A stretch of DNA of 23,581 nucleotides from an uncultured Bacillus sp. (lineage in GTDB: Bacteria; Bacillota; Bacilli; Bacillales_B; DSM-18226). Shown piece after piece: positions 1 to 8,071 of the stretch. Location of the stretch: assembly GCF_946478885.1 (NCBI RefSeq), contig NZ_CAMLDX010000053.1:1-23581 (forward strand), written 5' to 3'. The translations under genes and the position numbers were made by a program. The notes under the pieces were generated by a model. It saw only the letters and a program-made list of their open reading frames with translations, was not told the DNA's origin and ran no database searches. Positions within the stretch are counted from its first letter, which is position 1. The number at the start of each line of letters is the position of its first letter.

Positions 1-75
1 CAGCTAGAATTAACGTTGACATTTTTGTTTGTTTAGTTTTCAAAGAGCAATTTATATTGACCACTTCAAAAGCGA
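1..75 (-). promoter_or_regulatory. 5' leader of an rRNA operon with boxA-like antitermination site
   Basis: Read on the minus strand, 35-50 is a TTGCTCTTTGAAAACT element followed by AAACAAAC and, further on, GTTAATTC. This order resembles the leader just before 16S rRNA in Bacillus rrn operons, where the TGCTCTTT part acts as a boxA site for Nus-factor antitermination. The window ends before any mature rRNA, so the 16S gene itself is inferred to lie to the left. A similar boxA-containing motif occurs in 16S-23S spacers, but the promoters found immediately upstream favour the leader. Confidence 0.5.
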
Positions 76-82
76 CCTTTAC

Positions 83-112
83 AATCTATCACATCGTCAA
101 ATCATTTGTCAA
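83..112 (-). promoter_or_regulatory. rRNA operon promoter, proximal (P2-like)
   Basis: On the minus strand a perfect -35 TTGACA (107-112) is followed after 18 bases by TAGATT (83-88). The predicted start is near base 75, about 25 bases upstream of the boxA-like site. Position and strength suit a ribosomal RNA promoter. Confidence 0.55.
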
Positions 113-157
113 CAACATTTTTTCTTTGCTGCGGCATCTGTTTTAACGACATGCATT

Positions 158-186
158 AATATAACATGTTTATTTTATAAATACAA
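158..186 (-). promoter_or_regulatory. rRNA operon promoter, distal (P1-like)
   Basis: On the minus strand TTGTAT (181-186) and TATATT (158-163) are separated by 17 bases, about 75 bp upstream of the proximal promoter. Tandem promoters are usual before Bacillus rRNA operons. The -35 is imperfect, so this is weaker evidence than for the proximal one. Confidence 0.4.
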
Positions 187-289
187 TATATTTTTTTAAA
201 AAATATTCCAAACAAAGAACACTTTGTCATAAAGAAAAACAAAAAAACATAGTGTTTATTAACTTTATTAAAATGAAGGGTGTTGTTGG

Positions 290-466
290 ATGCTGCAAAC
301 ATTTGCACTGTATTTATCGTTGTTTATGGCTATCTTCTTGATCTCCTATGCATATATAGAGGGATTAAAAATAGCAAATGCCGAGGGAATGGTTCAGGGA
401 GGAACCTTTATTTTTACAGTGGTATCGGCATTTATCTTTTCTTCATTCACATTTATTTTTACATAA
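290..466 (+). CDS. Small two-helix membrane protein (58 aa), unknown function
   Basis: Reading from the ATG at 290 gives a 58-residue protein starting MLQTFALYL. It has two hydrophobic stretches (about residues 4-22 and 38-57) joined by a short polar loop containing EGLKIANAEG. A GAAGGG ribosome site lies about 9 bases upstream. This frame has the residue pattern of a real small membrane protein. An overlapping, slightly longer reading from GTG at 280 gives a Cys/Tyr-rich product and looks spurious. I do not recognise the family. It stands alone between the rRNA promoters and a hairpin at 522-569. Confidence 0.45.
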   Translation: MLQTFALYLSLFMAIFLISYAYIEGLKIANAEGMVQGGTFIFTVVSAFIFSSFTFIFT

Positions 467-521
467 GGAAATTTAGCAATTTCCGGGATACATAGACATT
501 TAAGCGAGACAAATTATTAGA

Positions 522-569
522 GCAGCTTTCAAAAAACTCTATTTTTGAATAGAGAATTTTAAAAGCTGC
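522..569 (-). terminator. Nested hairpin, terminator of the EamA gene
   Basis: A perfect 7-bp inner stem (CTCTATT 537-543 / AATAGAG 548-554, 4-base loop) is followed on the minus strand by six Ts (531-536), the form of a Rho-independent terminator. An outer 8-bp stem, GCAGCTTT (522-529) / AAAGCTGC (562-569), encloses it. It lies about 100 bases after the EamA stop codon. On the plus strand the inner stem could weakly end transcription of the 58-aa gene. Confidence 0.6.
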
Positions 570-670
570 GATGTCCGTATACTTTATTCTATATCAGTTC
601 ACTCTTGCACTTCAATTCATCAGGATGATTTATCCGAATTTAGAAAGCAATTGTTGGAATTTCGATATAT

Positions 671-1585
671 TTACAGCATAATTCTACTGTCCTCTTTTTT
701 CTTTACCTTTATTTTTCTTTCATCCATGAGGTAGAGCATAATTCCTCCAATCACAATAAAACCCCCTAATGCCTGAGTCCAAATAATTTTTTCTTCAAAA
801 AAATAATACGCTAACACCGCTGCTCCGAAAGGTTCGAACAGAATAGCCATTGAAACGGTTGCAGCACTAATCCACTTGAGAGACCAATTAAAAATGGAGT
901 GGCCCAGCAATGTTGGAAAAATTGCAAGGAGAATGTAGTAAATCCATGTACTTGCCGAATATGGATACAACGGTTCACCGACTGCCACGACATAGACAAA
1001 TAAAACCGCCGTACTAATTGCATATACTACAAATGTATAGGTAATGAGCGATAATCTTTGCCGGACTGCTTGTCCGAACATCATGTATGCCGTTATAAGA
1101 ACGCAGGCTGTCAGTGCCAATACATCACCATACAATGCGATTCCGCTTAGCCTGAAGTCACTCCAGCTGATCATCACACTTCCTAATATCGCCAAAGCAC
1201 ATGAAATAATCGCTTTCCCAGAAAACCTTTCTTTGAAAAAGAAATAGGAACCAATAAAGGAGAACAATGGCTGTATAGTAACTAGGACTGTAGAACTAGC
1301 TATTGACGTATAATTTAATGATTCAAACCACAGGATAAAATGCATAGCAAGAAATACTCCCGAAATTATTGAATAAAACCAATCCTTTTTAGTAATATGC
1401 CGCAGTTCACCCACATATTTATACAAAAATACAGGAAGCATAAACAGCACAGTAAAAAACAAACGATAAAAAGCAACTACACCGGATGGAGCTGATGCAG
1501 CCTTCACTAAAACCGCTGAAGTTGAAATACTGATTACTCCTATTATCAAGGCAAAGTAGGGGTTAATCCTTGGTGTTTCGTTCAT
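671..1585 (-). CDS. EamA/DMT-family transporter (304 aa)
   Basis: This is a membrane exporter of the drug/metabolite transporter superfamily, with ten predicted helices arranged as two EamA repeats (roughly residues 8-140 and 155-290). Family features visible are an N-terminal ISTSAVLVK helix, a FYRLFF segment, and the second-repeat end with GAAVLAYYFFEEK followed by GGIMLY. The product ends in a basic tail. The start chosen is the ATG at 1585, because GGGGAG lies 9 bases upstream. An in-frame start at 1651 would add 22 residues without a ribosome site. Members export amino acids or small metabolites; the substrate cannot be read from sequence. It is monocistronic. Confidence 0.88.
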   Translation of the reverse strand: MNETPRINPYFALIIGVISISTSAVLVKAASAPSGVVAFYRLFFTVLFMLPVFLYKYVGELRHITKKDWFYSIISGVFLAMHFILWFESLNYTSIASSTVLVTIQPLFSFIGSYFFFKERFSGKAIISCALAILGSVMISWSDFRLSGIALYGDVLALTACVLITAYMMFGQAVRQRLSLITYTFVVYAISTAVLFVYVVAVGEPLYPYSASTWIYYILLAIFPTLLGHSIFNWSLKWISAATVSMAILFEPFGAAVLAYYFFEEKIIWTQALGGFIVIGGIMLYLMDERKIKVKKKEDSRIML

Positions 1586-1803
1586 TCCATTTCGCTCCCC
1601 TGTTCTTAATCTCATTTTCCATACCAACACATCTATTTTAATAGAATACACCTTTTTACTGTATGATTGGATGGTATTTATTTTCCCGAATCAATTAATA
1701 GCAATAGCCAGTTCTCAGATCATTCATTACTTCCCTTGTTTTTCAGGATCTTTTTTCAAAAAACTCTACGCTAATAGCGAAAGATTAAACAATAAAGAGA
1801 GCG

Positions 1804-2505
1804 ATGAAAATGAACAGTTTGGAATTTGAATTTTTAATAAAATTAGGGATCTCCGCCATACTCGGAATGATTATAGGACTTGAGAGGGAATTAAAAAGGA
1901 AACCAGTTGGCTTAAAAACAAGCTTAGTCATCTCGATTGTCAGCTGCCTGCTGACGATCATATCAATTGAATCTGCATACAAGTTTCCCAGCAATGAAAA
2001 CATTAATATCACAATGGATCCTCTTCGGCTTACAGCGCAAATTGTCTCCGGAATTGGGTTTCTTGGTGCAGGAGTTATTTTACGGCGTGGAAATGACAGC
2101 ATTTCCGGTTTAACCACAGCTGCTTTGATTTGGGGTGCTGCCGGAATAGGTATCGCGGTCGGAGTCGGTTATTATATTGAGGCGTTTACTGGCGTTGCGT
2201 TATTAATTATCAGCGTTGAAATTGTTCCGTTTTTCTTCGGACTTATCGGACCAAGGCAATTAAGCCAAAAGGAAATCACTATGCACTTAAGGGTGGACGC
2301 TCGCAATAACCTAGACAGAATTATCAGTTCCTTCAAAGATCTAAAAATGACTATTAGAAGTATTCGAATCAAGGATTTAAAAGAAGGAGATCAACTTCTC
2401 AGCCTTGTGGTCGCCGTTAATTACCGCCGTAGCATTACAGATGTGTACCAATGTGTATCAAATATTGAAGGAGTCAAACGCATGGAAATTGGAAGTCTGC
2501 AGTAG
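1804..2505 (+). CDS. MgtC/SapB family membrane protein (233 aa)
   Basis: The N-terminal half has four or five helices with the MgtC signature: IIGLERELKRKPVGLKT near residue 30, then a GIGFLGAGVILR segment followed by GLTTAALIW. The C-terminal part (about 155-233) is a soluble ACT-like domain, as in longer MgtC and YhiD relatives. MgtC proteins are linked to magnesium limitation and control of ATP synthase in pathogens; in soil Bacillaceae the role is unclear. The start is an ATG preceded by AGAGAG; a second ATG two codons later is possible. It is transcribed divergently from the EamA gene and followed by a hairpin overlapping its stop codon. Confidence 0.9.
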   Translation: MKMNSLEFEFLIKLGISAILGMIIGLERELKRKPVGLKTSLVISIVSCLLTIISIESAYKFPSNENINITMDPLRLTAQIVSGIGFLGAGVILRRGNDSISGLTTAALIWGAAGIGIAVGVGYYIEAFTGVALLIISVEIVPFFFGLIGPRQLSQKEITMHLRVDARNNLDRIISSFKDLKMTIRSIRIKDLKEGDQLLSLVVAVNYRRSITDVYQCVSNIEGVKRMEIGSLQ

Positions 2506-2533
2506 CTCAAACATTATCAATACTGCAGGCTTC
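2492..2533 (+). terminator. Hairpin overlapping the mgtC-family stop codon
   Basis: GAAGTCTGCAGTA (2492-2504) pairs with TACTGCAGGCTTC (2521-2533), giving 13 positions with one G-U pair and a 16-base loop. The TAG stop (2503-2505) is at the top of the left arm. No good T-run follows, so it may act as a 3' mRNA stabiliser as much as a terminator. Confidence 0.45.
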
Positions 2534-2624
2534 TTCACCAGAATTTTAATAAAATATGAAAAAATCCTTCTTGCATCAAAGACGACAGTGCGGAAAATGT
2601 TGTGTAAATAAGTTTGAACTCAAC

Positions 2625-2667
2625 CCTCCTTGGCGAGAATTAGGATAAATAATTTTTGCCAAGGAGG
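2625..2667 (+). promoter_or_regulatory. Hairpin that masks the transposase ribosome site
   Basis: A perfect 10-bp inverted repeat, CCTCCTTGGC (2625-2634) and GCCAAGGAGG (2658-2667), encloses 23 bases. Its right arm contains the AAGGAGG ribosome site of the transposase remnant (ATG at 2678). It is also followed by ATTTTT, so it could end transcripts coming from the left. This fits insertion-sequence hairpins that prevent translation from read-through mRNA. Confidence 0.5.
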
Positions 2668-2677
2668 ATTTTTCGAT

Positions 2678-3364
2678 ATGAAATTACCAAAGGATTTAAT
2701 CAAAGAACTGGTAAAGGAAAAACAATTCACAAGCACCAATCAGATTATGGAAACCATCAAAGAAATGTTTTCTGATATTTTGGAGGAAGTACTCCAATGT
2801 GAAATGGATGAGCAGCTTGTGTTATGAAAAACACCAACGTCGTCGCGATGAACCATATGGACAAATCGGTGTAAAATATGGTGACGATTTATACCAGCTT
2901 GAAAGGAAATTCAAGCATTTGTCTCCGAGTAAGCGTAGAAAAAAACGCAAAAAGTATTCAAGGCCTATCGTTGAAGAGTTTCTAGATTGGGTTGAAAAAT
3001 CTCCGTTCTACGGCAAAAATTCGCTAGCGAAGGCAGCTGAATATGCTTTAAACAGAACGAATGGTCTAAAAGCGTTTTTGAGGGACGGTCGTATCGAAAT
3101 TGATAACAATCCAGTTGAAAATGCCATCCGCCCAAACGTTATAGGTCGAAAAAATTGGCTCTTCAGTGTTAGTGAATCTGGCGCAAAAGCCAACGCTATC
3201 TGTTTAAGTATTGCAGAAACAGCTAAGTGTAACGGCCTTGATTTCTATGAATACTAAAAAAACTATTGATAGATCTACCGAATCTCAGCATCCATCAAAA
3301 CCCTAAGATTTTAGATCAATACATGCCTTGGTCAAAAATAATTCAGGCGCAGTGTAGCAAATAA
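2678..3364 (+). pseudogene. Chimeric transposase remnant: IS256-type N-terminus joined to IS66 TnpC C-terminus
   Basis: From the ATG at 2678, 49 codons read as an IS256 (Mutator) N-terminus, ending in EMDEQL and a TGA at 2825. A one-base insertion near 2819 separates it from the expected GYEKH continuation, which is read in the next frame at about 2824. At about 2850-2875 the homology changes to the IS66 TnpC C-terminal region: LYQLERKFKHLSP, then EIDNNPVENAIRP, VIGRKNWLFS and AETAKCNGLD. A one-base deletion at about 3255 makes a premature TAA. The correct frame resumes as KKLLIDLP and DQYMPWS and stops at 3362. Everything catalytic between the two ends is missing, so it is a dead element. 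Confidence 0.8.
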
Positions 3365-3374
3365 ATGAAATAAG

Positions 3375-3418
3375 CCGTATTTTCGATTAAAAAATCGGGA
3401 TATACGGTAATTTTTTAA
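3375..3418 (+). terminator. Hairpin with T-run after the IS66 remnant
   Basis: CCGTAT (3375-3380) pairs with ATACGG (3402-3407), and the inner CGATT (3384-3388) pairs with AATCG (3393-3397). TAATTTTTTAATT follows. It is placed where a transposase transcript would end. No gene is seen between 3365 and 3547. Confidence 0.5.
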
Positions 3419-3485
3419 TTCGGCCCTATGATAAGGGCAAAGTAAAGTGCCTGGAACGGAAATCAACAACTAATTTTACTGAGCC

Positions 3486-3534
3486 AAAAAAAAAACAAAA
3501 ATGCAGTCAGCTTATATACACTGAAAGCACTTTT
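3486..3534 (-). terminator. Terminator of the dpaL-ridA operon
   Basis: On the minus strand AAAAGTGC (3527-3534) can pair with GCATTTTT (3497-3504, one G-U), with an inner TCAG/CTGA pairing. A GTTTTTTTTTT tract follows (3486-3496). It begins 14 bases after the ridA stop codon. Confidence 0.65.
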
Positions 3535-3547
3535 GCTTTATAAGATA

Positions 3548-3922
3548 TTAATAGGCTGCTATTAATTCTATCTCAACCAAAACATCCTTTGGTAATTTAG
3601 CAATTTGCACACATGCCCGCGCAGGAGCATTATCGGTAAAATAAGTTCCATAAACAGCATTCATGGCATTAAAATCATTCATATCTTTAAGGAATACTGT
3701 CGTTTTTACTACATCATCAAAGACCAATCTCTCTGCTTCAAGTATTGCTTTAAGATTCTCCAAAGATTGACGGGTCTGTGCATTAATTCCTTCTGGAACA
3801 TCAGAATTTGCGGGATTTACAGGTAATTGCCCGGATATAAATAGAAAACCATTTGCTTGTATAGCCTGAGAATACGGGCCAATTGCTGTAGGTGCGTTAT
3901 CTGTGAATACAACTGTTTTCAT
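3548..3922 (-). CDS. ridA: RidA family enamine/imine deaminase (124 aa)
   Basis: This is a cytosolic trimeric enzyme of the YjgF/YER057c/UK114 family that hydrolyses reactive enamines such as 2-aminoacrylate to keto acid and ammonia. Length and motifs match: AIGPYSQA (residues 13-20), FISGQLP, and the PARACVQ block. R102, C104 and E117 line up with the R105, C107 and E120 of the Escherichia coli enzyme, so the catalytic arginine and glutamate are kept. GAGGAG precedes the ATG. It is the last gene of the operon, before the terminator. Its pairing with dpaL is meaningful, since that PLP lyase makes an aminoacrylate-type intermediate. Confidence 0.93.
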   Translation of the reverse strand: MKTVVFTDNAPTAIGPYSQAIQANGFLFISGQLPVNPANSDVPEGINAQTRQSLENLKAILEAERLVFDDVVKTTVFLKDMNDFNAMNAVYGTYFTDNAPARACVQIAKLPKDVLVEIELIAAY

Positions 3923-3953
3923 TATTACATCTCCTCGTTATTATTTTAACTTT

Positions 3954-5249
3954 TTACTGTTTTCCTCGTCTAATGGTAAGTGTCAAACACGCTGAAGCTA
4001 CCATTGCGGCAATAATAAATATAAATGCATTATCATATGAACCACCGCTTGCCTGAATTAAATACCCCATAACAAACGGAGAAATAAACCCTGCTACTTG
4101 CCCACCAAAATTTACTGTTGACGAACTTGAACCCATAATATGAGCCGGTATGCTATCCATAACAATTCCCCAGAACGAAGCCATAGCCAGGAACATAAAC
4201 AATGAAGAAATACATTGGTAAACTACAGCCGTATTGGAAGAAGTTACAGTGTAAGTAAGGTAAAGAAAATAACCTGCAATCAAGGCACCCGGGACAAACA
4301 ACCATTTCTTATAACTCTTTACACGGTCAGACAACCAACCTCCTAGCAAGGTACCTGCAGCTCCAAACAAGTAAGGAATGGATCCCGCAATACCCGCCTG
4401 CAAAAGTGAAAATCCTCGTTCATTCATTAAATAAGAAGGAAGCCAAGAAGTATATCCCCAGAAGGTAATATCAAACAGGAACCAAATGCCAGCTAACTGC
4501 CAAAGAATGGGCTTTTTAATAAATTCCCTGAAAGTAAGACCGCTTGCATCTTTACTTTGTTCAGTCTTTTCATCACCTTTAAGTTCAGCGAGTTCAGCAG
4601 ACGTCATCCGACCATGATCAGCTGGGTTATCTTTAATATATTTCCAAGAATATATCCCTACTAAAACCCCTGGAATAGCTATGGCAATAAATACTGGACG
4701 CCACCCGAATGCGTGAATGGCACTTGCTGCTAACAGTGTAGCAAAAGCGGGTCCTAATGTATTAACTGTTGACTGAATCGATGTTGCAGTTGCCCGTTGT
4801 TTTGGCGGAAAGTAAGTAGCGATTGCTTTCCATGTTGCTCCAGGAAAACAACCTTCACCAATTCCAAAGAGACTACGGCATACAAGCATAAGTGGATAAC
4901 TTACCATCATTCCTGTAATCGCAGTAAATAATGACCACCAGGTAATACCTATCGCCATAATTCGACGGAAACCAAATTTGTCAGCTAAAAGCCCGCCGGG
5001 AATTTGAAAAAGAGCATATCCAGCGAAAAATGCACTGAGAATGGCACCCTGCATAGTTGCATCAATATTTAGATCTTTACCAATAAAAGGAAGAGAAATG
5101 CTAATAACTGATCTGTCAAGAAACGAGAGCATCCATCCTACCCAGATAGCGGTTAATACTGAATATCTGGCTTTCCAGTGAAAGCCTTTTTTCTGAGAAG
5201 GATCTGAATTCACTGGTTGAAGGGCTTCTTGTGCCATGTTTTTAACCAT
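3954..5249 (-). CDS. MFS transporter, anion:cation symporter type (431 aa)
   Basis: This is a twelve-helix major facilitator protein. The first helix carries GWMLSFLDRSVISISLP, followed by a loop with GGLLADKFGFRR (MFS motif A) and GIGEGCFPG in helix four. These are marks of the ACS subfamily that imports hexuronates, galactonate and other organic anions. It lies between the deacylase (23-bp gap) and ridA (31-bp gap), so it probably imports the operon's anionic, possibly N-acylated, substrate. Start is uncertain: the ATG at 5249 has GGAAG five bases upstream, while the ATG at 5237 has AAAGGA about 11 bases upstream. Confidence 0.9.
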   Translation of the reverse strand: MVKNMAQEALQPVNSDPSQKKGFHWKARYSVLTAIWVGWMLSFLDRSVISISLPFIGKDLNIDATMQGAILSAFFAGYALFQIPGGLLADKFGFRRIMAIGITWWSLFTAITGMMVSYPLMLVCRSLFGIGEGCFPGATWKAIATYFPPKQRATATSIQSTVNTLGPAFATLLAASAIHAFGWRPVFIAIAIPGVLVGIYSWKYIKDNPADHGRMTSAELAELKGDEKTEQSKDASGLTFREFIKKPILWQLAGIWFLFDITFWGYTSWLPSYLMNERGFSLLQAGIAGSIPYLFGAAGTLLGGWLSDRVKSYKKWLFVPGALIAGYFLYLTYTVTSSNTAVVYQCISSLFMFLAMASFWGIVMDSIPAHIMGSSSSTVNFGGQVAGFISPFVMGYLIQASGGSYDNAFIFIIAAMVASACLTLTIRRGKQ

Positions 5250-5272
5250 CCTTTCTTCCGTTCCACGCAGAA

Positions 5273-6859
5273 TTATTGATTGCGGAGGACTTTTCCAGCT
5301 TTTATTTTATTTAAAGTACCTTCTTCTAGAACTACTTGACCATTTACCAACACATAATCGACACCCTCTGCATACTGTGCAGGGTCAACAAAAGTTCCTT
5401 TATCTGTAATGGTCTCAGGATCAAATACGACAATATCTGCAAATTTGCCAACCTCTAGTACTCCTCGGTCTTTAAATCCGAACACTTCAGCTGGTTTCCC
5501 TGTCATCTTGTGGATGGCTTCTTCTAAAGAAAGCGCTTTCTTATCTCGCACATATTTCCCTAGTACACGCGGAAAAGCTCCATATACACGAGGGTGTGGT
5601 TTCCCCCCTAATAAACCATCCGTACAAACATTTTGTTCTGGACGTTTCATGAATGATATAATATGTTCTTCCTTACCGTAAAAATCAACCATACCAACTG
5701 CATTTTCTTCATCGTGTAATAAATCAAATGTAGCTTCATATGGATCCTTGTCGCGGATCATACCTATTTCAATGAGGTTCTTTCCAATCAGATCCTCATT
5801 AGCCTTGGTTTTGACGCTGGTTACATAGATCTGATCAAGTCCGGCAAAATCAATGAAGTTATCCCATCCCGGAATGCCATTTTCGATATCATAAATCATT
5901 TTCTTACGTAGTTCAGGATCTTCGAGACGTTTGATCACTTTGTCTGTACCTCCATCATGTACCCAAGGAGGCAGTATGACACCTAGCATAGTGCTGCCCG
6001 CTACATAAGGATATTGATCAAACGATACCCTGATTCCCTCAGCCTTAGCTTGATCTAATAATTCAATCACTTGTTCAATCTGCTCCCAATTTTTTTGGCC
6101 ACAGACCTTAAAGTGGGAAAAATGAACTTTAACACCGGATTTTCGTCCAATTTCAATAACTTCCTTCATTGAATCAATGATTGTATCAGCTTCACTCCGC
6201 TGATGAATAACAAATACCTTATCATATTCGGCAACTACTTTACATAGTTCTACCAGTTCTCGTGTGTCCGAATAAGCGCAAGGCATATAGATTAAGCCTG
6301 TTGATAAACCATATGCTCCAGCTTCAAGTTCACGGCGAAGGACATCACACATTTCGCGGAGCTGTTCATCAGTAGCAATCACATTATCTAGTCCAAGGAT
6401 TTCCATACGTACATTACCATGAGGGACAAGATAAGCTTCATTAAGACCAACCCCTGCTTTTTCAATCATTGTTAAATAACCGTCAACAGTCTCATAAGTC
6501 CAGTCCAAATCATCGCTATCTCCGTCAAGACCAGCCAAATTTTTACGCCATGGACTTATATATTTTTCAGGAAGAGGTGCGAGCGATATTCCATCCTGGC
6601 CAAGTAATTCAGTTGTGATCCCTTGATGAGCCTTTGGCCCAATGTATGGATCAAAAAATAGTTCTAAATCTGAATGACTATGGGTATCAATAAATCCCGG
6701 TGAAATTACCTTACCGATGGCATCAATGACCCGTTCAAAACCTTCCTCAGCAATATCTCCAATTGCTGAGATGATATCATTTTCGATAGCTACGCTTCCG
6801 ATAAATCCTTTATTTCCTGTCCCATCAACAACTAATCCGTTCTTTATCAATAATTTCAT
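5273..6859 (-). CDS. N-acyl-D-amino-acid deacylase family amidohydrolase (528 aa)
   Basis: This is a zinc amidohydrolase that removes acyl groups from N-acyl-D-amino acids or related amides. The small beta domain at the ends (LLIKNGLVVDGTG; GVLEVGKFADIVVFDP) flanks the barrel. Metal-site residues seen are H60 and H62 in DTHSHSD, H219 in VFVIHQ, H249 in HFSHF, and catalytic-type D414 in VCTDG. By spacing, D89 (GQDGIS) sits where Alcaligenes D-aminoacylase has the metal-binding Cys96. AGGGGTG precedes the ATG. The gene is 15 bases after the M20 gene, in one operon. The exact substrate is unknown; relatives include dihydroorotase-like hydrolases. Confidence 0.88.
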   Translation of the reverse strand: MKLLIKNGLVVDGTGNKGFIGSVAIENDIISAIGDIAEEGFERVIDAIGKVISPGFIDTHSHSDLELFFDPYIGPKAHQGITTELLGQDGISLAPLPEKYISPWRKNLAGLDGDSDDLDWTYETVDGYLTMIEKAGVGLNEAYLVPHGNVRMEILGLDNVIATDEQLREMCDVLRRELEAGAYGLSTGLIYMPCAYSDTRELVELCKVVAEYDKVFVIHQRSEADTIIDSMKEVIEIGRKSGVKVHFSHFKVCGQKNWEQIEQVIELLDQAKAEGIRVSFDQYPYVAGSTMLGVILPPWVHDGGTDKVIKRLEDPELRKKMIYDIENGIPGWDNFIDFAGLDQIYVTSVKTKANEDLIGKNLIEIGMIRDKDPYEATFDLLHDEENAVGMVDFYGKEEHIISFMKRPEQNVCTDGLLGGKPHPRVYGAFPRVLGKYVRDKKALSLEEAIHKMTGKPAEVFGFKDRGVLEVGKFADIVVFDPETITDKGTFVDPAQYAEGVDYVLVNGQVVLEEGTLNKIKAGKVLRNQ

Positions 6860-6874
6860 CTATCTTCACCCCTT

Positions 6875-8059
6875 TTATTTAAGTACTGAACGAATAATGG
6901 CATAATAGCCTTCAGCACCTTTAAATAACTGATCGACTTCGATATATTCATCCATTGTATGTGCGATATTTTCCTTAGAAGGACCAAAACCTATAGTTTT
7001 GATACCTGCCTCACCTGCATAATGACTGCCGTTGGTACAGAAGGAAAAATGAGAAATTTCGGGATCCAATCCAACTTCACGGAGCCCCTTCAGCGCAGCT
7101 TGTACATACTCATCCTGCTCATCATACAACCAGCCAGGGAAAAATCTTTCTCCCTCGATACTACCTCCTGTATAGCAACTTTCTTTACCTACCGCGAAAT
7201 AAGCCTTTGCTTTGAAATCAGGATCTTCTTTTTCTAGTTTGGCAATAATATCAAGTATCGGTTTCAATACAGATTCTTGGCTTTCACCAACTAACAAACG
7301 GCGATCGTATGTTACACGGCAATAATCAGGCACAACCGAAGCTCCAGGATAAGGCGAGGATTTAATATCAGTCAGTTCCAGTATTCCTTCCCCTAAGACT
7401 GGCTGACTATCCGGTTTCAATTCTCGAATTCTATCAATCAGCTTGATCATTTTATACACAGCGTTGACACCAGCTTGAGGATTAGCTGAATGAGCAGGCT
7501 GGCCATAGGTCTCTACAACAATTTCAGCCCTTCCTCGTTGACCTCGCTTAAGATTTAACTCAGAAGCTTCACCAATTACAACATAATCTGGTTTCACTAT
7601 TTCGCTTACACTCCGTGAAGCTACCCCTTCAAAACACTCTTCATGAACAACCCCTGCTACATAAATATCACCAGCAAAGGCATGGGAAGTATCCTGAGCA
7701 AAATAGCCGGCCGCACAAAGCATGGCAGCAACTTGACCTTTCATATCAGACGCTCCCCGACCGTAAATTTTGCCATCCGCTATGGTAGCTGTAAATGGAT
7801 CATACTTCCACTTTGAAGCATCCGGCACCGGAACTGTATCGATATGCCCATCGAAAAGGATCTTTTTACCCGGCTTACTCCCTTTTATACAACCAATAAC
7901 ATTGCCATACTCATCAACAGTTACTTCATCGAATCCTAATTCTCTAAAAGCATCAGCTAACCGGGCGCCTACCTTGTCTTCTTGACCCGAATAACTTTGA
8001 CATTTAACAAGCTCCTGGCAATAATATACAAGTTTATTTTTTCTCTCATCTGTCAACAT
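6875..8059 (-). CDS. M20-family metallohydrolase, YgeY-like (394 aa)
   Basis: This is a di-zinc aminoacylase/dipeptidase-type hydrolase. Visible metal and catalytic residues are H72 and D74 in FDGHIDTV, D105 in GRGASDMKG, E140/E141 in VVHEEC, E164 in IGEAS, and a late His in the FCTNGSHYAG segment. The dimerisation lid is the region around GRAEIVVETYGQPAHSANP. Sequence and position next to dpaL resemble ygeY, which follows ygeX (dpaL) in Escherichia coli. AGGAGG lies before the ATG, 12 bases after the dpaL stop, implying tight co-expression. It probably hydrolyses an acyl, carbamoyl or peptidyl derivative of the amino acid that DpaL consumes; the substrate is not established. Confidence 0.9.
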   Translation of the reverse strand: MLTDERKNKLVYYCQELVKCQSYSGQEDKVGARLADAFRELGFDEVTVDEYGNVIGCIKGSKPGKKILFDGHIDTVPVPDASKWKYDPFTATIADGKIYGRGASDMKGQVAAMLCAAGYFAQDTSHAFAGDIYVAGVVHEECFEGVASRSVSEIVKPDYVVIGEASELNLKRGQRGRAEIVVETYGQPAHSANPQAGVNAVYKMIKLIDRIRELKPDSQPVLGEGILELTDIKSSPYPGASVVPDYCRVTYDRRLLVGESQESVLKPILDIIAKLEKEDPDFKAKAYFAVGKESCYTGGSIEGERFFPGWLYDEQDEYVQAALKGLREVGLDPEISHFSFCTNGSHYAGEAGIKTIGFGPSKENIAHTMDEYIEVDQLFKGAEGYYAIIRSVLK

Positions 8060-8071
8060 TTATATATCCTC

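Noticed and set aside
280..495. 71-codon plus-strand frame from a GTG start
   Set aside because: It overlaps the 58-aa membrane protein frame, which has the better start, ribosome site and hydrophobic pattern.
527..541. 15-base exact repeat TTTCAAAAAACTCTA, also at 1754-1768
   Set aside because: It is AT-rich and low in complexity; the first copy is explained by the terminator stem and T-tract. Chance is likely.
2799..3257. 152-aa protein as an intact transposase gene
   Set aside because: It starts inside the IS256-type fragment, lacks any ribosome site, and misses the IS66 catalytic region and the true C-terminus; it is part of the pseudogene.
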